A stretch of DNA of 35,866 nucleotides from Myxococcales bacterium. Lineage in GTDB: Bacteria > Myxococcota_A > Polyangia > Fen-1088. The translations under genes and the position numbers were made by a program. The DNA lies in assembly GCA_003157775.1 (NCBI GenBank), contig PMKP01000461.1:3444-39309 (forward strand), given 5' to 3'. Below the pieces are notes generated by a model that was not told where the DNA came from, did not search any database, and saw only the letters and a program-made list of their open reading frames with translations. Below are positions 24,343-33,015 of this stretch, piece after piece. Numbering within the stretch: the first letter of the stretch is position 1; each line of letters starts with the position of its first letter.

Positions 24343-25344
24343 CTACCGCCGGGCTTCGTAGATCTTTATGGGCCCGCCGCCACGGCGCGAATCGAAGACG
24401 ATGTGGCTTCCATCGTTTGATAGCCAGGGATCACTGTCGTCGTTGACATTCAGTTCCGTGGCTGGCTGCGGGGCGGAAAACTTATTCGTCACCGTGGCAC
24501 GAGTCGCATAGAAGAGCGAGTTTGCTGTGTTCAGGCGTCGTGACGCGAAGACGATGCTGGTCCCATCTCGGTACAACGCCGGATCCCAATCGACTTGAGG
24601 GGAATTCAATTCAGTGAGTGGCGTGGGCGGGCCCCACGGGGCCGCCGTCGACGAGCGGGTGGTTGCGTAGAGATCCCAGTCCGAGCCGTGCAAGGAAGCA
24701 AAGACCATGAGCAATTGATCATGAGACAGCGAGGGTGACAGATCCGTGTCACCCCCGACGAAGTCGGTTACCGGCACGGGAGGATCCCAGCCATCGGTTC
24801 GTTTCAAACGGTGGGACACCCAGAGGTGCTCGCCCGCCGCTGCGTCTCCGGGACGGGCGCTCGCGAAATAGATCGTGAGTCCGTCGGCTGATACCTCTGG
24901 TGTCTCGTCCAAAAAGGGGCTCGACAGCTCAGCAACCTGACTCGGCGCCACCCACTGGGCTGTGCTGCTGGCTCGCTTGACCACCCAAATGTCCCAATCG
25001 GTATTGGGATTCGACGAGAAGTAGAGTTCCAGCTCGTCGGCCGTCAGGGTTGGATCGGCTTGGCTCGCGGGGGTGCTCGCGAGCGGGGGAAAGAGGCTCA
25101 CGCTGCCAAAGGGAACCCAGACTTCCGCCACGGCGTCCGTCTCACCGGCCAGCGCATCTTGGCTGTCTGGCAGCCCATCGACCGGCGCATCGACCGGCAG
25201 CCCAGCTACGAAAGCATCCGCCGTTATGCCTGCCTCACCCTGAGGCGCGCCCAGGCTACCCAGCGAACGCTGATCCACGCTGCAGCCGTACGCCGCCACC
25301 GCGGCAATACAGGCAGGCAGCAGCGAAGGCCAAGGCTTGGGCAT
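24343..25344 (-). CDS. PD40/TolB-like beta-propeller lipoprotein
   Basis: Exported lipoprotein, signal ending AAYGC (Cys21). An Asp/Ala-rich spacer (about 30-75) is followed by repeated propeller motifs of PD40 type: DPTLTADELELYFSSN, TPEVSADGLTIYFASARP, SPSLSHDQLLMVFAS, DPALYRDGTSIVFASRR and DPWLSNDGSHIVFDSRRGG. Each repeat has the usual Asp-Gly turn and a Phe/Tyr-Phe strand. 333 residues. Such myxobacterial proteins are common and of unknown role; binding of carbohydrate or protein partners is plausible. It is convergent with the barrel-like gene, only 11 bases apart, and carries no Gly-rich linker. Confidence 0.8.
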   Translation of the reverse strand: MPKPWPSLLPACIAAVAAYGCSVDQRSLGSLGAPQGEAGITADAFVAGLPVDAPVDGLPDSQDALAGETDAVAEVWVPFGSVSLFPPLASTPASQADPTLTADELELYFSSNPNTDWDIWVVKRASSTAQWVAPSQVAELSSPFLDETPEVSADGLTIYFASARPGDAAAGEHLWVSHRLKRTDGWDPPVPVTDFVGGDTDLSPSLSHDQLLMVFASLHGSDWDLYATTRSSTAAPWGPPTPLTELNSPQVDWDPALYRDGTSIVFASRRLNTANSLFYATRATVTNKFSAPQPATELNVNDDSDPWLSNDGSHIVFDSRRGGGPIKIYEARR

Positions 25345-25647
25345 GTCCGCACAGCTTAGCCCAGCGCCCGGACGCCGCCAACACGGCGGATGAGACTTGC
25401 CCTCAAATCACTCATTCCGGCGAATGGCAAGAATGGCCAATCGCCGTGCCTGAGTGGGGCATCGAACTTAGTGCTACGCGTTGCCGATTCCGCAAAAAAG
25501 TGACGAGCGCAAAAAATAGCTAAACCCGAAATGCCCCTGCCGTCCTCCCTGCATGCACAAGTGTGGATCTTGCTCACCTCCCACGCGTCGCGATCGATAC
25601 ACCGTCGAAAAGAAATCGAAGAATGGAGTCTGCAGGCGCCCTTCATC

Positions 25648-25661
25648 TTCGTGCATGTGCT
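25648..25661 (+). repeat. 14-bp direct repeat, copy 1
   Basis: TTCGTGCATGTGCT, repeated exactly at 25686-25699. The copies start 38 bases apart, upstream of the GH43-like gene. The spacing is near 3.6 helical turns, so a simple same-face pair of operators is not obvious. Confidence 0.5.
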
Positions 25662-25685
25662 TTGCACCGGCAAGAAGGGCTAATT

Positions 25686-25699
25686 TTCGTGCATGTGCT
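25686..25699 (+). repeat. 14-bp direct repeat, copy 2
   Basis: Exact second copy of the 25648-25661 sequence, ending 27 bases before ATG 25727. It lies where a promoter or operator of the GH43-like gene could be. Confidence 0.5.
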
Positions 25700-25726
25700 C
25701 GGCAGTGGCAGAAAGGAATGAGTTCC

Positions 25727-27442
25727 ATGAGAACATTCATCAGTCTGTTTGTCGTGACGTTTTTCGTAAACGTCCTGCCGCCAGCAGGCGCGCTAGCAGC
25801 GCCGGATGCCGGCACCAAGACCCTCATCGACTATTTCCAGCCGACCCCCATTGTTTGTCCGTTGACGTCTAGTACGTGGGGCGCGTCCGGGGTTATTCCC
25901 CGTGATACCTGCAATGGCCTCGAAGACTCGACCGACAAGCAGTGGCAGTACTGGGATGGAAAGATCCTGAAGGGCCCGGACGGCAAGTATCACATGTATG
26001 CGGGCCAGTGGCCGCAGAACAAGGGCTTTGCCGATTGGCCCAATTCGGTAATTGCAGAGGCGGTTAGCAACGGAACGGTCATAGGATCCTACGTCCTTAG
26101 CACGACCACTCCTTTCACTGGAAAGGAGCAGAATGTCACCGGCGCGGTCCTCAGCGATGGCAGCTACGCCCTTCTCGATAGTTTGGGCACGAATGGTACG
26201 GGCGATATCTATACTTCCACCTCACTCGCCAATCCATGGACGTCGAAAGGACAGTTTCAGATTACCGGTGGCTCCACTTCGACCCAAACAACGGAAAACC
26301 TGAGCATCTGGGCAAATGCTGATGGCAGCTTCGAGATCATGAGCCGGAGTTTTCAGGAGATGGTCAGCACCAGCAACATTCTTGGGCCGTACACGATTAA
26401 GGCGACCGTTCCGAGCCTGCAAAGCCAGGGTTATGAAGATCCAGTGATCTGGTGCAGCGGTGGCCAATACCATCTGGTTGCCAACGACTATAATGCTCGA
26501 AAAGCAAATCACTACACGTCAACGGACGGTATCAACAATTGGAAGAACATGGGATTGGCCTACGATCCGACGAGCGATTTCGTGCGCTACACCGACGGGA
26601 CCGTCAACCACTGGTACAAGATGGAGCGGGCCGGCGTGGTTATGGAGGAGGGCCATGTCAGTGCCTTTACCTTTGCGGTCATCGACGTTGACAAGAACTC
26701 GGACGTGGCCGACGACACCCATGGGAGCAAGATCATCGTTGTTCCCTTTGACGGCGTATCGTTCGATCGCGATAGCCCAGGACCCGGAAGCGCGGCCTGC
26801 CCGGCTGGTTCTGGCGGCTCAGGAGCAGGCGGCCAAACTGGTGGCTCGGGTGGAAGCGGTGGCTCATCGGGAACCGGCGGCGCCACGGGATCTGGCGGCA
26901 AGACCGGAACTGGAGGGAACGCGGTAAGCGGCGGCAGCACGGCAAGCGGCGGTAGCACGGCAAGTGGCGGTGCCACGGGAAGTGGCGGCAGGACGGGAAC
27001 CGGCGGGAGCACAGCGATGGGTGGAGCACTAGGGACCGGCGGCGCAGTGGGAGCCGGCGGCACAACACCATCCGGTGGAACGCCGGGAAGCGGCGGTGCT
27101 GTGGGAACTGGCGGCAAGACCGGAACTGGTGGAATGGGTGGGGTAGGGACCACCGGTGGCACGGTCGCAACCGGTGGCAATGTGGAAACCGGCGGCAGTG
27201 TCGCCACGGGCGGATTAACCAGCTCTGGTGGATCGTCGGGAAGCGGTGGCGTCGGGGGCAGTGTAGCCACCGGCGGCACTCTGGAATCCGGTGCGACTGG
27301 CGGCACGACGGCCGGGGGTGGCACGACGTCGGAAAGTGGCGGCTGCTCCTGTCGCATTGGTGCGGGACAGACAGCCAGCTACCCCGGTTTTGCGCTGCTT
27401 GCACTTGTCATGTTCGCACTTCGTCTTCGGAGAAGGCGCTAG
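25727..27442 (+). CDS. GH43-like beta-propeller glycosidase with C-terminal anchor
   Basis: Putative glycoside hydrolase, substrate unknown. ATG 25727 is chosen because GAAAGGA ends 9 bases upstream; ATG 25718 abuts that site. Sec signal with cleavage near ALA-APDAG. Residues about 30-355 form a propeller-like domain with NGLEDSTDKQWQYWDGKILK, DGKYHMYAGQWPQ, NVTGAVLSDGSYAL, ENLSIWANADGSFEIM and GYEDPVIWCSGGQYHLV, a pattern seen in bacterial proteins annotated as GH43-like. Catalytic residues cannot be assigned with certainty; the acidic residues in NGLED and YEDPV are candidates. The linker covers about 361-535, then GGCSCRIG, a hydrophobic stretch (FALLALVMFAL) and RLRRRR. 571 residues. It stands alone between two reverse genes. 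Confidence 0.7.
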   Translation: MRTFISLFVVTFFVNVLPPAGALAAPDAGTKTLIDYFQPTPIVCPLTSSTWGASGVIPRDTCNGLEDSTDKQWQYWDGKILKGPDGKYHMYAGQWPQNKGFADWPNSVIAEAVSNGTVIGSYVLSTTTPFTGKEQNVTGAVLSDGSYALLDSLGTNGTGDIYTSTSLANPWTSKGQFQITGGSTSTQTTENLSIWANADGSFEIMSRSFQEMVSTSNILGPYTIKATVPSLQSQGYEDPVIWCSGGQYHLVANDYNARKANHYTSTDGINNWKNMGLAYDPTSDFVRYTDGTVNHWYKMERAGVVMEEGHVSAFTFAVIDVDKNSDVADDTHGSKIIVVPFDGVSFDRDSPGPGSAACPAGSGGSGAGGQTGGSGGSGGSSGTGGATGSGGKTGTGGNAVSGGSTASGGSTASGGATGSGGRTGTGGSTAMGGALGTGGAVGAGGTTPSGGTPGSGGAVGTGGKTGTGGMGGVGTTGGTVATGGNVETGGSVATGGLTSSGGSSGSGGVGGSVATGGTLESGATGGTTAGGGTTSESGGCSCRIGAGQTASYPGFALLALVMFALRLRRRR

Positions 27443-27601
27443 CCCCGAAGAGGGCTGGCCCCATCTCGACGCGTCTGCTGCAAGTGGCCCACGGTTGCTT
27501 GGCCGTGCGAGGGCGCGGCGGCCAGGACGGTCGACAGGCATTGCAGCTCACCGATTTCGTGAAGCTTGTGCGCTGCCTGGCCCCTCAAGTGTGGTGTGGG
27601 T

Positions 27602-28408
27602 TCACTCTGCCAGCAAGCCGTTCATGCCGATGCGCCTGTTGCTGATGGCACAATCGTCAACGTAGAGGATCGCCGGTTCCGGCGACACAGCATCTCCGAC
27701 GCTCACCACGTCCCATGCGACCCACGAGGTCAGCCCGGTGGTGCCTTGCCAATCCAGGATCTGCTGGTCATTTAGCCAAAGGGTCAAGTGGCCGGCAGAG
27801 TCGCTGGCGTCCCGATAGAAAGCCTCGAGTTGAAACCAGGCTCCGACCGGGACCGCGGGGGACTGAGGCACATCCAGCGGCAAATCCCCATTTCGATGGT
27901 CGTACAGCCGCAGAGACATCCCCCCGGTTGTTGGGCTGGTCAAGTTCACGTCGAACAGCTCGCCTTCGCTCGGCGGATCGCCAAGCTCAGCGCGGAACTT
28001 CATGATTACCCAGTACTTGCCAACGGAGACGCTCTGCGGCAGGTAATACCAGGCACTGTAGTAGGCCTGGCTGGGTAGACCCCCGTTTTGCACGAGGCTG
28101 GCACCAAGCCCCGCGGTATTTTCCGCGGTGGCGCTGATGGTGAGTTTCGCCGCGAAAGTGCCATGGTGTGCTTGTTCGCTCGACACCTCTATGGTGTTCG
28201 GCTGATTTGGCGTGTTGGGCGACGGCACAGGGCCGGCGGCGCCGTGACCGAAAGGAATATTGGTCCATTCGGGGAAGCCGCTTCCCCCGACCTCGAAGTG
28301 CGAGGTCCACAAGTCAGAGCCGACATCCAGGTTCTGGCCGCAGCCCGAGACCAACGCCAGGCACCACACGGCCAACGAAAACCTATTCCTCATCGCTTTT
28401 GGTCTCAT
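27602..28408 (-). CDS. ConA/LamG-like lipoprotein, possible polysaccharide lyase or binding protein
   Basis: Exported lipoprotein with signal ending LVSGC. The rest looks like a jelly-roll (concanavalin-like) fold: GTFAAKLTISATAENTAG, AYYSAWYYLPQSVSVGKYW, VPVGAWFQLEAFYRDASDSA, GHLTLWLNDQQILDW and the closing AILYVDDCAIS. This pattern is shared by LamG-like binding modules and some polysaccharide lyases; no catalytic residues can be named. ATG 28408 is given because it overlaps the upstream stop as ATGA; ATG 28393 is an alternative. 268 residues. It is translationally coupled to the barrel-like gene and convergent with the GH43-like gene, 159 bases apart. Confidence 0.65.
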   Translation of the reverse strand: MRPKAMRNRFSLAVWCLALVSGCGQNLDVGSDLWTSHFEVGGSGFPEWTNIPFGHGAAGPVPSPNTPNQPNTIEVSSEQAHHGTFAAKLTISATAENTAGLGASLVQNGGLPSQAYYSAWYYLPQSVSVGKYWVIMKFRAELGDPPSEGELFDVNLTSPTTGGMSLRLYDHRNGDLPLDVPQSPAVPVGAWFQLEAFYRDASDSAGHLTLWLNDQQILDWQGTTGLTSWVAWDVVSVGDAVSPEPAILYVDDCAISNRRIGMNGLLAE

Positions 28409-29490
28409 CGCATACCCCACGAGGCGCCCGCACAGGCGCCCATCCAAACATAGGGGGTCCGACCGGCCAAACCTTCAGGCAGGGCGGACACCGAGGGTGG
28501 ATCCAGTAGGAACTCGGCTTGCAGCGAAACGAATGGCGTGAGCCCAGCCCGCCGTGCCAGGCGCGCCCCCAGGCCGACACGGCCACCTAGTTCCATTCCG
28601 ATCGGCGATCTTGCGATGTACAGGTCAAGCCCTCGCTCCGACAACAGCGCAAACGTGAGGCCGACTTCGCCATAGAAATCGATCCACGAGCCCCAAAGGG
28701 TCGCGCGGATCCCGAGATCCACGGGAAACCTCCACTGCCGGAGGCGCAGGCCGCCGATGCTGGTGTCCGCCGGCCAGAGCGCAGCCGCTCCCAGAACCGG
28801 AACAACACGGCCCCGGCCCAGGGTGAGCCGGAGAGCGCCTCCCCAATGCATTGCGAGATGTTCCGAGTCCAGCCCGGCGATCAAGCTGGGGCCGAGCTCG
28901 ATGCGGACGAGCGGCCGGGGCGGGAGAGTAGGGAGGGCCTTGGCTTCGGCAGGGGGAGACGGCATTGGTGCCGGCGGAGTTGAACAAGGCGGCCGCTCGC
29001 AAAGCCCGGCGTCCAGCAGCGCCGCTGGATCGATGATCAACGCAGCGAAGAGCGCCGCCACCTTGGCTCGGTAGGCGCAGTCCCGGGCTTCCTCGCGATA
29101 TTCGCGAACCTTGTCGAGCACGGAGATGCGAAACATGGCGCCCAGGTCTTCGACCCGGATAGGCGCGCTTTTGGTTTCTGGCCCGCGCAATCGCGAGATC
29201 AAATGCTCGCGCGGCACCAACGTAACAAGCTCTTGCCAGATGGCGTCCGGCAGAGGGCAAAGGCTGTCGCCAACGACTGGGTCGAGTAGCCCTGGAAAAA
29301 CTGGCCCGTTCGTCTCGGGAGACAATGTTTCTGGGGGCTCGTTTCCTTGCGCGTCATCGACAGCATGCGCCGGTGTCGACAGAGCAAGGACTATCGCGGT
29401 GATGACGCATGACCGCTGGTGCCAAGATACCCGCACAGAGACACGATATCCGAAGGTGGCTTCAGGGATCGAGTCATTCTGTTGAGCCAT
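28405..29490 (-). CDS. Envelope protein with barrel-like C-terminal half, partner of ECF module 2
   Basis: Not a named family. From ATG 29490 the N-terminus holds a signal-like stretch (CVITAIVLALSTPAHA). The first half has DAIWQELVTLVPREHLISRL and the helix AKVAALFAALIIDPAALLDA, comparable in place and pattern to the LEALLEG helix of the protein at 23213. A Pro-rich spacer follows, then a barrel-like half (VRIELGPSLIAGLDSEH, WRFPVDLGIRATLWG, WIDFYGEVGLTFALL). About 361 residues. The start is uncertain: a GTG at 29526 would add 12 residues. It is divergent from the ECF sigma gene by about 91 bases and coupled to the ConA-like lipoprotein. Role unknown; the repeated association with ECF genes suggests part of the signalling module. 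Confidence 0.55.
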   Translation of the reverse strand: MAQQNDSIPEATFGYRVSVRVSWHQRSCVITAIVLALSTPAHAVDDAQGNEPPETLSPETNGPVFPGLLDPVVGDSLCPLPDAIWQELVTLVPREHLISRLRGPETKSAPIRVEDLGAMFRISVLDKVREYREEARDCAYRAKVAALFAALIIDPAALLDAGLCERPPCSTPPAPMPSPPAEAKALPTLPPRPLVRIELGPSLIAGLDSEHLAMHWGGALRLTLGRGRVVPVLGAAALWPADTSIGGLRLRQWRFPVDLGIRATLWGSWIDFYGEVGLTFALLSERGLDLYIARSPIGMELGGRVGLGARLARRAGLTPFVSLQAEFLLDPPSVSALPEGLAGRTPYVWMGACAGASWGMR

Positions 29491-29581
29491 CGCAGGGGCG
29501 AAGCAACTTATCCGTGAAGCAATCACCCCCGGGACGCCCTACAAGAGTCAGGTGCATTCTGTAGTACAATCACAAGTTGAG

Positions 29582-30187
29582 ATGGGCCAAGCATGTCTTT
29601 ACGACATCGGCCGTCGGCGAGGTACGTCCGGCGGTGGCGGATTTGAGAGCATCTATCAGGAGTGGTTTGAGGAGGTCTGCTGTTGGATCCGGGCGCTAGG
29701 CGGCCCGGATGCCGATCGCGACGACATTGCCCAAGAGGTTTTCCTGGTGGTACGCCGCCGTCTTGAGGCTTTTGACGGCGCCAACCTGGCGGGCTGGCTC
29801 TATCGCATCACCCAGCGTCAAGTCAGAGATTTTCGCCGTCGCACCTGGATAAGGCACATCTTCACCAGGGGCCGCATGGACGAGCCAGATACCCTGCCGC
29901 ACACTAGCCAGAATCCTGCGGCCGCGCTCGAGCGGAAGGAGAACCAATGCGTGCTGTACGCGCTGCTTGGCAAGATCCGCGAGGCACGGCGTAGCGCCTT
30001 CATTCTTTTCGAAATCGAAGGGTTCTCAGGCGAGGAGATTGCGCAGATTCAGGGAGTTCCACTGAACACGGTTTGGACTCGGCTTCATCACGCCCGCAAG
30101 GATTTCTTTGCACTCGCTGCGAAACAGCACAGATCTCTGGCCCGGCGCCCAAGTGAAGCGAGCACGATTGGGAGAGCAGAACCATGA
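29582..30187 (+). CDS. ECF-type RNA polymerase sigma factor, second
   Basis: Region 2 is seen in FESIYQEWFEEVCCWIRAL, ADRDDIAQEVFLVVRRRLEA and NLAGWLYRITQRQVRDFRRR; region 4 in LLGKIREARRSAFILFEIEG and EEIAQIQGVPLNTVWTRLHH. ATG 29582 is given; GTG 29552 would add ten residues and neither has a strong ribosome site. 201 residues from 29582. Its stop overlaps the next gene's start as ATGA. Its region 4 motif GVPLNT is shared with the first sigma factor of the window, but the rest is clearly different, so the two are not a recent duplication. Confidence 0.87.
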   Translation: MGQACLYDIGRRRGTSGGGGFESIYQEWFEEVCCWIRALGGPDADRDDIAQEVFLVVRRRLEAFDGANLAGWLYRITQRQVRDFRRRTWIRHIFTRGRMDEPDTLPHTSQNPAAALERKENQCVLYALLGKIREARRSAFILFEIEGFSGEEIAQIQGVPLNTVWTRLHHARKDFFALAAKQHRSLARRPSEASTIGRAEP

Positions 30188-30960
30188 TGTCGCCACAACA
30201 ACCTCCGCCCACGGGTCGGGACACCCTGGAACAGGATCCCGTGCGGCTGTGCGTGGATCAAGACAGGGTCACGGATCCTTCTGCCGAATGGAGCCTGTCC
30301 CTGCTTCGCCAGGCTACCCCTTACCAGGCTCCCGCGGGACGGAAAGAGCGCGTGTGGCTGGCTCTGCCGAGGGAGCGCCCGTACCGGCCTGGGAAGCTGC
30401 GCTTCGCTCTAGCCGCGGCTGCACTGCTCGTGTCCGGCGTCTTCGCAAGCGCTGCGGTGGCGCAATGGCCGGTCTGGTTGGCGGGTGTGATCGATCGCAT
30501 TGTCCCGAGCGCCCCGAGTACCACGCCGCCGATTCCTGCCAAGCGGCTGCGCCCGGCGCCCAGCGAGATGCCTCCGGCGCCGGTGCTGCTGCCTCTGCCC
30601 GCCTCAGGGCCGGTTGCCACGCCGACGACCCCGACTGGCGAAGGGGCGGCTGCACGACCCAAGCATGCGTCAAGACTTGCATGGCCGGAAGCAGATATGG
30701 GGCCTCTCTTGGACGCCATGCGTGCCCTGCGCGTAGAACGGAATCCCCTTCGCGCGCGTGCGCTACTGATCGCGTATCTGGATCACCATCCCAATGGCAA
30801 GCTGTCTGAAGAGGCTTTGGTAATGCTGATCGAGGCGGCTGCGGGCAACGGCGACAGCGATGCCCCGGCACTTGCGGCACGCTATCTCAAGCTGTATCCG
30901 CGAGGACCGTTTCGCGGCATGGTCGAACGGATGTTGGCGGCGACGAGCAAAGGGCCGTAG
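30184..30960 (+). CDS. Probable anti-sigma factor without zinc motif
   Basis: Placement and plan suggest an anti-sigma factor: it overlaps the sigma stop by 4 bases, has a cytoplasmic N-terminus of about 72 residues, one transmembrane helix (about 73-93, FALAAAALLVSGVFASAAVA), a Pro-rich spacer and a helical TPR-like C-terminus (MRALRVERNPLRARALLIAY, EEALVMLIEAAAGNGDSDAP, AARYLKLYPRGPFRG). No His-X3-Cys-X2-Cys motif is present, unlike the first module. 258 residues. The family match is weak; the assignment rests on context and architecture. Confidence 0.65.
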   Translation: MMSPQQPPPTGRDTLEQDPVRLCVDQDRVTDPSAEWSLSLLRQATPYQAPAGRKERVWLALPRERPYRPGKLRFALAAAALLVSGVFASAAVAQWPVWLAGVIDRIVPSAPSTTPPIPAKRLRPAPSEMPPAPVLLPLPASGPVATPTTPTGEGAAARPKHASRLAWPEADMGPLLDAMRALRVERNPLRARALLIAYLDHHPNGKLSEEALVMLIEAAAGNGDSDAPALAARYLKLYPRGPFRGMVERMLAATSKGP

Positions 30961-31061
30961 ACCGGCGATCGCGGCGACAGGCGTCCGGCTACAGCAACGC
31001 CGCGACTACGTTTGACCATTGAGTATGCGTTGTCCAAGGACGGGTGCGGCGCAGAAGCGGG

Positions 31062-32934
31062 ATGGATCGAAATGCGCTGCCCGGTCGGGCGTGCGACAAT
31101 ACGAGGATGCACCTGAAGACGGAACACGACTAATGTCACGTGAGAGAGCGAGGCGTTTGCGACTCACGGGGCACCATGAAACGCCAGCGCGGATCGCCGG
31201 TGTTCTTGCCTGGTTGCTCGCAGCTAGCTGCGCGCCGGTCGCCACGAGTGAGGGCGCCGATCAGGATGCTGCGGCCGGAACCTCGGGCGGCGCTTGCAAG
31301 GGCTCGGCTAGCTGCACAGGCGGGAAAGCGGCTGGTGGCGCAGGCGGGAATGCTCAGCTTGGCGGGGCGGGCGGTGGTGGGTCGACGGGAACCGCAGGCC
31401 GGACAGCGACGGGTGGCTCGGCGAACACAGGTGGCTCGGCGAAGACAGGTGGAGCGGCTAGCAGCGGAGGCCAGACGGCGTCAGGTGGCTCGACGGAGAC
31501 AGGTGGCGCGACGGGGACGGGCGGCTCGACCGGGACGGCTGGCTCGGGCGGAAAAGCAGGCGCGACGGGCGCAGGCGGCAGTAGTTCAGGCGGCACAACC
31601 GGCACGACCTGCGGCGGTGGAGGCGGCTGCGGCGGAAGCAGCTCGACCTCCGACGCAGGCAGCGACGCGCCCGTGGATGCGCCCCTTGTCTGCATAGGTC
31701 CCACGGTTTCCGAGGACCCTTCTCTGCGCCGCCCTGCACCCCGTCCCGACGCCGGCGCAACCTCCTGCGGTGCCTGGGCATTGACCAACGGTGTTTGCTG
31801 TGCCCAGTACTGCAGCGCCGACAATGAATCCCAAGACTGTACTTCGTGCGGAGGGCCGGGTTCCGCGGAGTGCACGGTGGTGAACAGCAAGGCTTGTGCC
31901 TCGGGCCAGTGGCCAGAAGTCCATTGTGTCAGCGACAATGAGCCGTGGCACTACTCCCGCTCTACCCATTTCGGGCTGACCTCCGACGGGGCCTGCGACT
32001 TCGGCCTCTATGGCCTCTGCACGACGAACTACAGTGCCACTGGCCAGTTCGCCGACAAATGCCGCAGCTTCTGCACAGCGCACCCGGATCTCTGCAGTGA
32101 TCCTGACACCACCACATTTCGTGGAAACTTCGCGGCCCCCGACGGCGACTACTACACACAGTTCTGGCCCAGTCTCCCGGGTGACAACGACAACTACCTG
32201 AGCTGTGGCGAGTGCTTCCAACTCGTGCGCACCAAGAATGACGGCACCGACTACCAGCCCGGAGAGACCGGCTACACGCCGCCCATCGTGCTCCAGATTA
32301 TCGATTCCTGCCCCTGCGCGGCCAATCCCAAGTGGTGCTGTGGCTCGGGACGTGACCATTGCGGCGAAGTTCCTCTCTTCAAGTACGGCTGTCCACTTCC
32401 GCCCGCAGAGGTTCCCCGGGCAAGCGACGACCCCGAGCCCAATGAGAGCCTTCACCTGGATCTCTCGGACATCGCCATGTCGCGCTTGCAGAGCGGTGAC
32501 CCTACCGGGCCAATGCCCGATGGGGTAGTCCCAACCCGGTACCGTCGCGTGCCTTGCCCGGTGAAGGGCAACATCCACATCCGGCTGCACAATTTGCCGA
32601 GCGAGTACTATTTCGCTCTCAGTGTGGTCAATGTCTCGGGGTTCGGTGCGGTCATCAACGTCGAAACCAGATTGCCGTCCGGCACGTGGCTGTCGTTGAT
32701 GCGGGATCCCAACTACTCGCAGTCCCGGCCGCAGGAACGCGGCGGCAGGTGGGTGCTTCCGCAGGGGGCCCAAGTTTCCCTCCCGCTGGCCCTGCGATTC
32801 ACCGATGCATCGGGACGCTCGGTGGTATCCGAGCAAGCCGTGACGGCCTGGCCTCCATCCGACGCAAACGACTTCACCTACATCGACACTGGTGTGCAGT
32901 TCTGACATCAGCGAAGCGGCCGCGATTCTCGCTC
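31062..32934 (+). repeat. Tandem gene duplication, unit 1 (pairs with 33016-34901)
   Basis: The similarity starts at GGATCGAAATGCGC about 70 bases before the start codon and ends after the shared ATCAGCGAAGC just beyond the stop. It therefore includes the upstream region (TGCGACAATAC, GGATGCACCTGAAGACGGAA in both), the whole gene and a short 3' flank. Confidence 0.85.
31133..32905 (+). CDS. Expansin-like lipoprotein, tandem copy 1
   Basis: Predicted non-hydrolytic wall-loosening protein. ATG 31133 is chosen because it is the start shared with the second copy; a one-base difference just before it breaks the longer frame. Signal ends LAASC (Cys33). Linker about residues 50-165. A Cys-rich segment follows (GVCCAQYC, DCTSCGG). 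The expansin D1 (double-psi barrel) shows THFGLTSDGACDFGLYGLC, SCGECFQLV and IDSCPC with Asp391; HLDLSDIAM has Asp443, matching the two conserved Asp of expansins. D2 begins VVPTRYRRVPCPVKGNIHI, then YYFALSVVNVSGFGAVINVE and WVLPQG. 590 residues, more than twice a typical bacterial expansin of about 200-250. The end TYIDTGVQF is conserved between copies. Confidence 0.85.
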   Translation: MSRERARRLRLTGHHETPARIAGVLAWLLAASCAPVATSEGADQDAAAGTSGGACKGSASCTGGKAAGGAGGNAQLGGAGGGGSTGTAGRTATGGSANTGGSAKTGGAASSGGQTASGGSTETGGATGTGGSTGTAGSGGKAGATGAGGSSSGGTTGTTCGGGGGCGGSSSTSDAGSDAPVDAPLVCIGPTVSEDPSLRRPAPRPDAGATSCGAWALTNGVCCAQYCSADNESQDCTSCGGPGSAECTVVNSKACASGQWPEVHCVSDNEPWHYSRSTHFGLTSDGACDFGLYGLCTTNYSATGQFADKCRSFCTAHPDLCSDPDTTTFRGNFAAPDGDYYTQFWPSLPGDNDNYLSCGECFQLVRTKNDGTDYQPGETGYTPPIVLQIIDSCPCAANPKWCCGSGRDHCGEVPLFKYGCPLPPAEVPRASDDPEPNESLHLDLSDIAMSRLQSGDPTGPMPDGVVPTRYRRVPCPVKGNIHIRLHNLPSEYYFALSVVNVSGFGAVINVETRLPSGTWLSLMRDPNYSQSRPQERGGRWVLPQGAQVSLPLALRFTDASGRSVVSEQAVTAWPPSDANDFTYIDTGVQF

Positions 32935-33015
32935 ACCGGTCATCGTCCTGCTGGGTGAGCGTCATGGGCAGGAGCCATGCACTAGAGCGGCGCGACGTCG
33001 TGCCGCTGCAACAGA

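Larger units (their letters stand above)
25345..25726. other. Divergent intergenic region with a 14-bp direct repeat
   Basis: 382 bases between the PD40 lipoprotein (-) and the GH43-like gene (+), with no convincing gene. It carries the repeats at 25648-25661 and 25686-25699 and the GAAAGGA ribosome site at 25711-25717. An upstream in-frame extension to 25553 has no signal peptide and is judged non-coding. Confidence 0.6.

Noticed and set aside
31586-32908. Reverse 440-residue frame opposite expansin copy 1
   Set aside because: The frame is long because of high GC content. It is broken in the second copy, where only shorter pieces remain, while the forward expansin frame is conserved.
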